Assembly (NCBI RefSeq): GCF_965218685.1
Contig: NZ_OZ244657.1
Coordinates: 2,542,001-2,606,000 of the forward strand
Direction: 5' to 3'
Length of the DNA stretch: 64,000 nucleotides
DNA from: Thalassobius sp965218685
GTDB taxonomy: Bacteria; Pseudomonadota; Alphaproteobacteria; Rhodobacterales; Rhodobacteraceae
Position numbers and translations under genes: made by a program. Below are positions 60,186 through 64,000 of the stretch, in pieces. A model generated the notes under the pieces. That model worked only from the letters and a program-made list of their open reading frames with translations. It was not told where the DNA came from and searched no databases. Every line of letters begins with the position of its first letter. Within the stretch, counting starts at the first letter, position 1.

Positions 60186-61550
60186 ATGAGAAAACTTTTC
60201 CTCGGCATTGCGGCTTTTGCCGTGCTGGCATCCTGCACGCCTGCGGGACCGTCCGCCACGACCCGGGCGGCGCAATCCCTGCCCCCGATGAAAAGTTTTC
60301 AAGGGCAAACGCTTGAACGCCCGCGGGCCTCGAACCAGGACATCGCCCGTGATTTTCTGGACCTGTCTTTTCGGTTGGAATCTGGCCGTGATCTGCAGGT
60401 TTTCACCCGTTTCGAGGGCCCAATCACTCTGCGCCTGACCGGCAACGCGCCATCCTATCTGCAGCGCGATTTGAACCGCCTGCTGGCCCGTCTAAAGGCC
60501 GAGGCAGGGATTAACATCACGATGACCTCGGCGGCCGATGCCTCGATCACCATCAACGCCGTCCGGCGGCGCGACATTCAACGCTATTTGCCGCAGGCGG
60601 CCTGTTTCGTGGTGCCCAACATCTCGGACCTAAGCGAATATGCCCGCGCGGCCCGTGCGCCCCGGACGGATTGGTTGCAACTGCGCGAACGGACCAAGAT
60701 CGCGATCTTCATCCCGGTCGATTCCCCCCCGCAAGAGCTGCGCGATTGCCTGCACGAGGAACTTGCCCAGGCACTTGGACCCCTCAATGACCTGTATCGC
60801 CTGCCCGACTCGGTGTTCAACGACGATAATATCCATACGGTGCTGACCAGCTATGACATGCTGATCCTGCGGGCCTATTACGCTCCGGAATTGCACAATG
60901 GCATGAGCCGCGCCCAGGTGGCAGCGCGTTTGCCCCGCATCCTGTCCCGGCTGAACCCGGCGGGACGCTCGGAACCCTCGCGGCCGCTGCGTGATACCCC
61001 GCGCCGCTGGATCGAGGATATCCAGATGGCCCTGGGCCCCGGTACGCCGCCAGCCCTGCGCCATGCCGCCGCGCGCGACGCGCTGGCCCTGGCCGAAGGG
61101 TTGGGCTGGACCGATCATCGCCGGGCGTTCTCGCATTACGCGCTGGGCCGGCTGACACAAGGGGTGAACGCTGATGTTGCCCTGTCGCATTTCCGTGCAG
61201 CGCAAACCTTCTATACCCGCTCGTCCGTGACACAGCTGCACGCCGCCCATGTGGCCGCGCAGCTTGCGGCCTATGCCCTGACCGAGGGCAACGCGGAGGA
61301 AGCGCTACTGCAAACCGGTCCTTATCTGGCCGTCGCAGCGCGCCATGAAAACGCGGCGCTCTTGTCCACCCTGCTGTTGCTGCGCGCCGAGGCGTTGGAT
61401 CTGCTTGGCCGCGCCGAGGAAGCACGGACCGTCAGGCTGGACAGTCTGGGTTGGGCACGATACGGATTTGGCCCGGACAGGGCGGTGCGTGCCAAACTGC
61501 GCGAGATTACCGCACTTTCCCCGCTGAACAGAGGAAACGAGCAATCATGA
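60186..61550 (+). CDS. DUF2927 lipoprotein
   Basis: 454 residues with a lipobox (VLASC) and Cys17. The DUF2927 domain occupies about residues 60-250 and includes the metalloprotease-like CLHEELAQALGPLNDLYRLPDSVFND motif, where a His-Glu-Glu and downstream acidic residues recall HEXXH-like sites. The C-terminal 170 residues look helical and TPR-like (LRHAAARDALALAEGLGW and later repeats). Function is unknown. It overlaps the next gene by ATGA and lies within the MoxR-VWA group. Confidence 0.85.
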   Translation: MRKLFLGIAAFAVLASCTPAGPSATTRAAQSLPPMKSFQGQTLERPRASNQDIARDFLDLSFRLESGRDLQVFTRFEGPITLRLTGNAPSYLQRDLNRLLARLKAEAGINITMTSAADASITINAVRRRDIQRYLPQAACFVVPNISDLSEYARAARAPRTDWLQLRERTKIAIFIPVDSPPQELRDCLHEELAQALGPLNDLYRLPDSVFNDDNIHTVLTSYDMLILRAYYAPELHNGMSRAQVAARLPRILSRLNPAGRSEPSRPLRDTPRRWIEDIQMALGPGTPPALRHAAARDALALAEGLGWTDHRRAFSHYALGRLTQGVNADVALSHFRAAQTFYTRSSVTQLHAAHVAAQLAAYALTEGNAEEALLQTGPYLAVAARHENAALLSTLLLLRAEALDLLGRAEEARTVRLDSLGWARYGFGPDRAVRAKLREITALSPLNRGNEQS

Positions 61551-61714
61551 TCGTCATTGCAGGTCTTATCGTAGGTATCATCATTGGCGTCATCCGCGCC
61601 AAGGCACGGGGTGGCAACGCCAAGGACATGGCCCAACACGCGGCTGTCTATGCCATCCTGTTTGCCATCATCGGTCTGTTCATCACCATTGTCGTCCACA
61701 GAATCGCGGTCTGA
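61547..61714 (+). CDS. Small two-helix membrane protein
   Basis: 55 residues with two hydrophobic segments, MIVIAGLIVGIIIGVI at the N-terminus and AVYAILFAIIGLFITIVVHRI at the C-terminus, joined by a basic loop RAKARGGNAKDMAQ. GAGGAAACG lies just before the start, which overlaps the DUF2927 stop. It is 3 bases before the VWA gene, so it is clearly part of the operon. No family recognised. Confidence 0.78.
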   Translation: MIVIAGLIVGIIIGVIRAKARGGNAKDMAQHAAVYAILFAIIGLFITIVVHRIAV

Positions 61715-61717
61715 TCC

Positions 61718-62902
61718 ATGTTCCTGCCCTTCTTTGAAAACCTCAGAAAAACCGGCGTGCCCGTATCGCTGCGCGAATTTCTGAGTTTTCTGGAGGCAAT
61801 GAAGGCCGGGTTGGTCACCTATGACGTCGAGGGGTTCTACTACCTTGCGCGCACGGCCATGGTTAAGGACGAGCGAAATATCGACAAGTTCGACCGCGCC
61901 TTTGCGGCCAGTTTCGAAGGGCTGGACCAGATTAAACTGGGCCAGGTGCTTGAGGCAATCGACCTGCCGGCTGACTGGCTGGAAAAGATGGCCGAAAAGC
62001 ACCTGTCCGAAGAAGAAAAAGCCGAGATCGAGGCCATGGGTGGCTTCGAAAAGCTCATGGAGACGCTGAAAAAGCGGCTCGAGGAACAAAAGGGCCGACA
62101 CCAGGGTGGCAACAAATGGGTCGGCACGGCCGGTACCTCGCCCTATGGGGCTTATGGGTACAACCCCGAAGGCGTACGGATCGGCCAGAAAGAAAGCCGT
62201 CATCAGCGGGCTGTAAAGGTCTGGGATAAGCGCGAATTCAAGAACTTAGACGACAACATTGAACTTGGAACTCGCAATATCAAGGTCGCCCTGAAACGTC
62301 TGCGGCGCTGGGCCCGGGATGGCGCCCATGACGAGCTGGACCTGGACGGCACCATCCGCGCCACCGCCGAACACGGTTATCTGGACGTGCAAACCCGCCC
62401 CGAACGGCGCAATGCGGTCAAAGTGGTTTTGTTTCTGGACGTTGGCGGCTCGATGGATCCGCATATCAAAGTCATGGAAGAGCTGTTCTCGGCCGCGAAA
62501 TCCGAGTTCAAGCATCTGGAGCATTTCTACTTCCACAATTGCCTTTATGAAGGCGTGTGGAAAGACAATCGCCGCCGCTGGGACGAGCAGATGCCCACCC
62601 ACGAGGTCCTGCGCACCTTTGGCCCTGATTATAAATGCATTTTCGTCGGTGACGCCTCGATGTCGCCCTATGAAATCCACTATCCGGGCGGGGCTAACGA
62701 ACACTGGAACCCCGAGGCCGGTCAGGTCTGGCTGGAACGCGCACGCGATCAGTGGCAATCTAACCTGTGGATCAATCCGGTGCCCGAAAAATACTGGGCC
62801 TACACCCAGTCCATCAAGATGATCGACGAGATTTTCGAGGGCAACATGGTCCCGATGACCCTGGAAGGTCTGGAACGCGGCATGAAAGAGCTGACCCGCT
62901 AG
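61718..62902 (+). CDS. VWA domain-containing protein (CoxE-like)
   Basis: 394 residues. The C-terminal half is a von Willebrand A domain with a metal-site motif DVGGSM (in VVLFLDVGGSMDP), close to the DXSXS MIDAS but with Gly-Gly in place of one Ser. The N-terminal half has the CoxE-like FFENLRKTGVPVSLREFLSFLEAM and a charged linker. VWA proteins of this type pair with MoxR ATPases to remodel or insert metals into enzymes. The client is not visible here. It is three bases after the small membrane protein. Confidence 0.9.
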   Translation: MFLPFFENLRKTGVPVSLREFLSFLEAMKAGLVTYDVEGFYYLARTAMVKDERNIDKFDRAFAASFEGLDQIKLGQVLEAIDLPADWLEKMAEKHLSEEEKAEIEAMGGFEKLMETLKKRLEEQKGRHQGGNKWVGTAGTSPYGAYGYNPEGVRIGQKESRHQRAVKVWDKREFKNLDDNIELGTRNIKVALKRLRRWARDGAHDELDLDGTIRATAEHGYLDVQTRPERRNAVKVVLFLDVGGSMDPHIKVMEELFSAAKSEFKHLEHFYFHNCLYEGVWKDNRRRWDEQMPTHEVLRTFGPDYKCIFVGDASMSPYEIHYPGGANEHWNPEAGQVWLERARDQWQSNLWINPVPEKYWAYTQSIKMIDEIFEGNMVPMTLEGLERGMKELTR

Positions 62903-62938
62903 GGTTTTCATTTCCGTGCGCAGCCCCATATCAGACCC

Positions 62939-63628
62939 ATGTTGAAATTCACTCCTCTTCTGCTGGCCATCCTTTATGCCGTCGCGATGTATCGCGTGTC
63001 TGCCTGGCGGACCAAGAAAGAGCTGAACGACCGCTCAACGCAGTTGATGGACCCAAAACTGTTCCCCGTTCTGGACCGTCTGGCCGCCGCCTTGGAGGTT
63101 CCGCAGATCAAGGTGTATCTGTACGAGGTCGACCCGGTGAACGGCCTCGCCTCGCCCGACGGCAAGGTCTATCTGACCCGTGGCTTTTACCGCAAGTTCC
63201 AGAACGGTGAAGTCACCGCCGAGGAGCTGGCCAGCGTCATCGCGCACGAGCTGGGGCATGTGGCGCTGGGCCACACACGGCGCCGGATGATTGATTTTTC
63301 TGGGCAGAATGCTTTGCGGGCCGCGCTGGCGATGTTCCTGTCGCGCTTTTTGCCCGGTGTTGGGGTTTGGATTGCCAATACGCTGACAACCCTGCTGGCT
63401 GCGCGGATGTCGCGCTCGGATGAATACGAGGCGGACGAATATGCCTCGGCTCTGATGGTCAAGGCGGGCTTTGGCACAGGCCCCCAGAAATCACTCTTCG
63501 CCAAACTGGAAGAGCTGACAGGCGCTCGCGCTGGCGCCATGCCTGCATGGTTGATCAGCCACCCCAAGACCCCCCAGCGTATCGCCGCAATCGAAGAGCA
63601 CGAGGCCAAGTGGGGCCTTACCGAGTAA
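62939..63628 (+). CDS. M48 family metallopeptidase
   Basis: 229 residues, one N-terminal membrane anchor (about 4-20). The zinc-binding HELGH is at residues 103-107 (SVIAHELGHVALGH), and the third ligand Glu is in RSDEYEADEYA. It resembles HtpX/YggG-type quality-control proteases in the inner membrane or periplasm. It is 36 bases after the VWA gene and could be co-transcribed. Confidence 0.9.
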   Translation: MLKFTPLLLAILYAVAMYRVSAWRTKKELNDRSTQLMDPKLFPVLDRLAAALEVPQIKVYLYEVDPVNGLASPDGKVYLTRGFYRKFQNGEVTAEELASVIAHELGHVALGHTRRRMIDFSGQNALRAALAMFLSRFLPGVGVWIANTLTTLLAARMSRSDEYEADEYASALMVKAGFGTGPQKSLFAKLEELTGARAGAMPAWLISHPKTPQRIAAIEEHEAKWGLTE

Positions 63629-64000
63629 GCGCCTTACCCAAACGCGGCAGCCGGGCCTTTTTCAGCAGCTTGCGTGTGTCCCATTTTTGCCCTGACAGCC
63701 GATCTGCCGTCATGCGGACCTGTTCGACCGCTTCGGCCACAGGCGCGGGTGCGTCCAGCCAGCAGCTATATAGCAATTCGTCCGGGGTTTGCCGGGACAG
63801 GCCTTCTTCGGTCAGCGTATGTTTCGGAAAATCCTTGGCGTTCATGGTCAGCAAAACATCCGCAGACCCGGCAATGGCCGCGGCCAAAACATGCACATCC
63901 GCAGGATCGGGCAGATACAGGCGGTTTTCCAGCGAAGGCGGCCATGTGACCTCGGCCCCGGGCCAGTTTGCCTGAACCAGCGCGATCTCGGCGCGGGCCT
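63618..64000 (-). CDS. PIN domain-containing protein, 5'-truncated by window edge
   Basis: At least 127 residues; the start lies beyond 64000. The visible part has PIN-fold features: DPADVHVLAAAIAGSADVLLTMNAKDFP gives conserved acidic residues of the nuclease centre. The C-terminus is basic (KWDTRKLLKKARLPRLGKAL). PIN proteins are usually RNases, often toxins, but no antitoxin gene is seen because the upstream side is off the window. Its last 11 bases overlap the M48 gene. Confidence 0.82.
   Translation of the reverse strand, partial: ARAEIALVQANWPGAEVTWPPSLENRLYLPDPADVHVLAAAIAGSADVLLTMNAKDFPKHTLTEEGLSRQTPDELLYSCWLDAPAPVAEAVEQVRMTADRLSGQKWDTRKLLKKARLPRLGKALTR

Noticed and set aside
63618..64000. 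A PIN toxin-antitoxin module
   Set aside because: Only the PIN gene end is in view; no antitoxin-like gene can be seen, so the pair cannot be claimed.
1..64000. CRISPR arrays, insertion sequences, prophage or integrative elements
   Set aside because: No regularly spaced repeats, transposase, integrase or phage structural genes were found on either strand.

Overview
The window is a piece of a high-GC, gene-dense alphaproteobacterial chromosome. Gene content and order point to Rhodobacteraceae, most likely the Roseobacter/Ruegeria group. Supporting signs are the phoR-pstSCAB-phoU-phoB cluster, the rpmF-plsX-fabH-ihfA-MerR-tRNA-Pro order, a DksA with one finger cysteine, a double-length dCTP deaminase, ornithine-lipid acyltransferase OlsB, and a VjbR-like LuxR protein. 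Assignment is by recognition of protein families; no database search was run. I see no insertion sequence, prophage, CRISPR array or integron, so this reads as core chromosome rather than a mobile island.

Layout. 1-2740: a branched-chain amino acid ABC transporter (livK-livG-livF, cut by the left edge). 2.9-7.3 kb: a PQQ-type sugar dehydrogenase, a GlxA/AraC regulator, class II DAHP synthase and a PAS_5 protein. 7.5-9.6 kb: yicC-gmk-gamma carbonic anhydrase. 9.6-17.2 kb: the complete phosphate-starvation locus, with a soluble PhoR and a clear Pho box before pstS. 17.2-22.2 kb: a LysR regulator, glutaryl-CoA dehydrogenase, an FAD oxidoreductase, a frameshifted orphan LuxR gene and a strong candidate structured small RNA. 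22.2-26.1 kb: rpsB-tsf, then a HupE-like and a DUF4198 gene whose 5' ends overlap. 26.1-30.6 kb: psuK-psuG, DUF502, a patatin-like lipase and 3-hydroxybutyrate dehydrogenase, with a second candidate small RNA upstream of the last. 30.9-38.3 kb: an orphan YejA-like binding protein, an entericidin-type peptide, a cupin-XRE regulator, an acyl-CoA synthetase, a DsbA-family protein, a K+ channel, tRNA-Gly(CCC), an AbrB-family membrane protein and an operator-controlled SDR enzyme. 38.3-46 kb: ABC-F, olsB, a BamE-like lipoprotein, DUF177, rpmF-plsX-fabH, ihfA, a MerR regulator and tRNA-Pro(GGG). 46-58.6 kb: a crotonase, dcd, an MFS transporter, scpA-scpB, nagZ, a SPOR protein, argS, dgt, an ErpA-type protein, xthA and a flavin monooxygenase. 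58.6-64 kb: dksA, a MoxR-DUF2927-VWA cluster, an M48 peptidase and a PIN-domain protein cut by the right edge.

How the parts work together. The Pho locus is a full regulatory circuit: a sensor kinase, a high-affinity phosphate transporter, PhoU and the response regulator. OlsB makes phosphorus-free ornithine lipids, which fits a phosphate-limited marine life. rpmF-plsX-fabH couples a ribosomal protein to lipid synthesis. The argS-SPOR-nagZ-scpA-scpB run is one minus-strand housekeeping operon joining translation, cell-wall recycling and chromosome condensation. Many genes are joined by 4-base ATGA overlaps, which implies translational coupling.

Most interesting points: (1) a four-hairpin RNA candidate ending in a strong terminator at 22172; (2) a roughly 76-nt RNA candidate with its own promoter and terminator at 30719-30794 on the minus strand; (3) a frameshift that removes the DNA-recognition helix of the LuxR protein; (4) divergent genes whose start regions overlap by 17 bp; (5) a perfect 18-bp operator palindrome on a near-consensus promoter with no regulator next to it.
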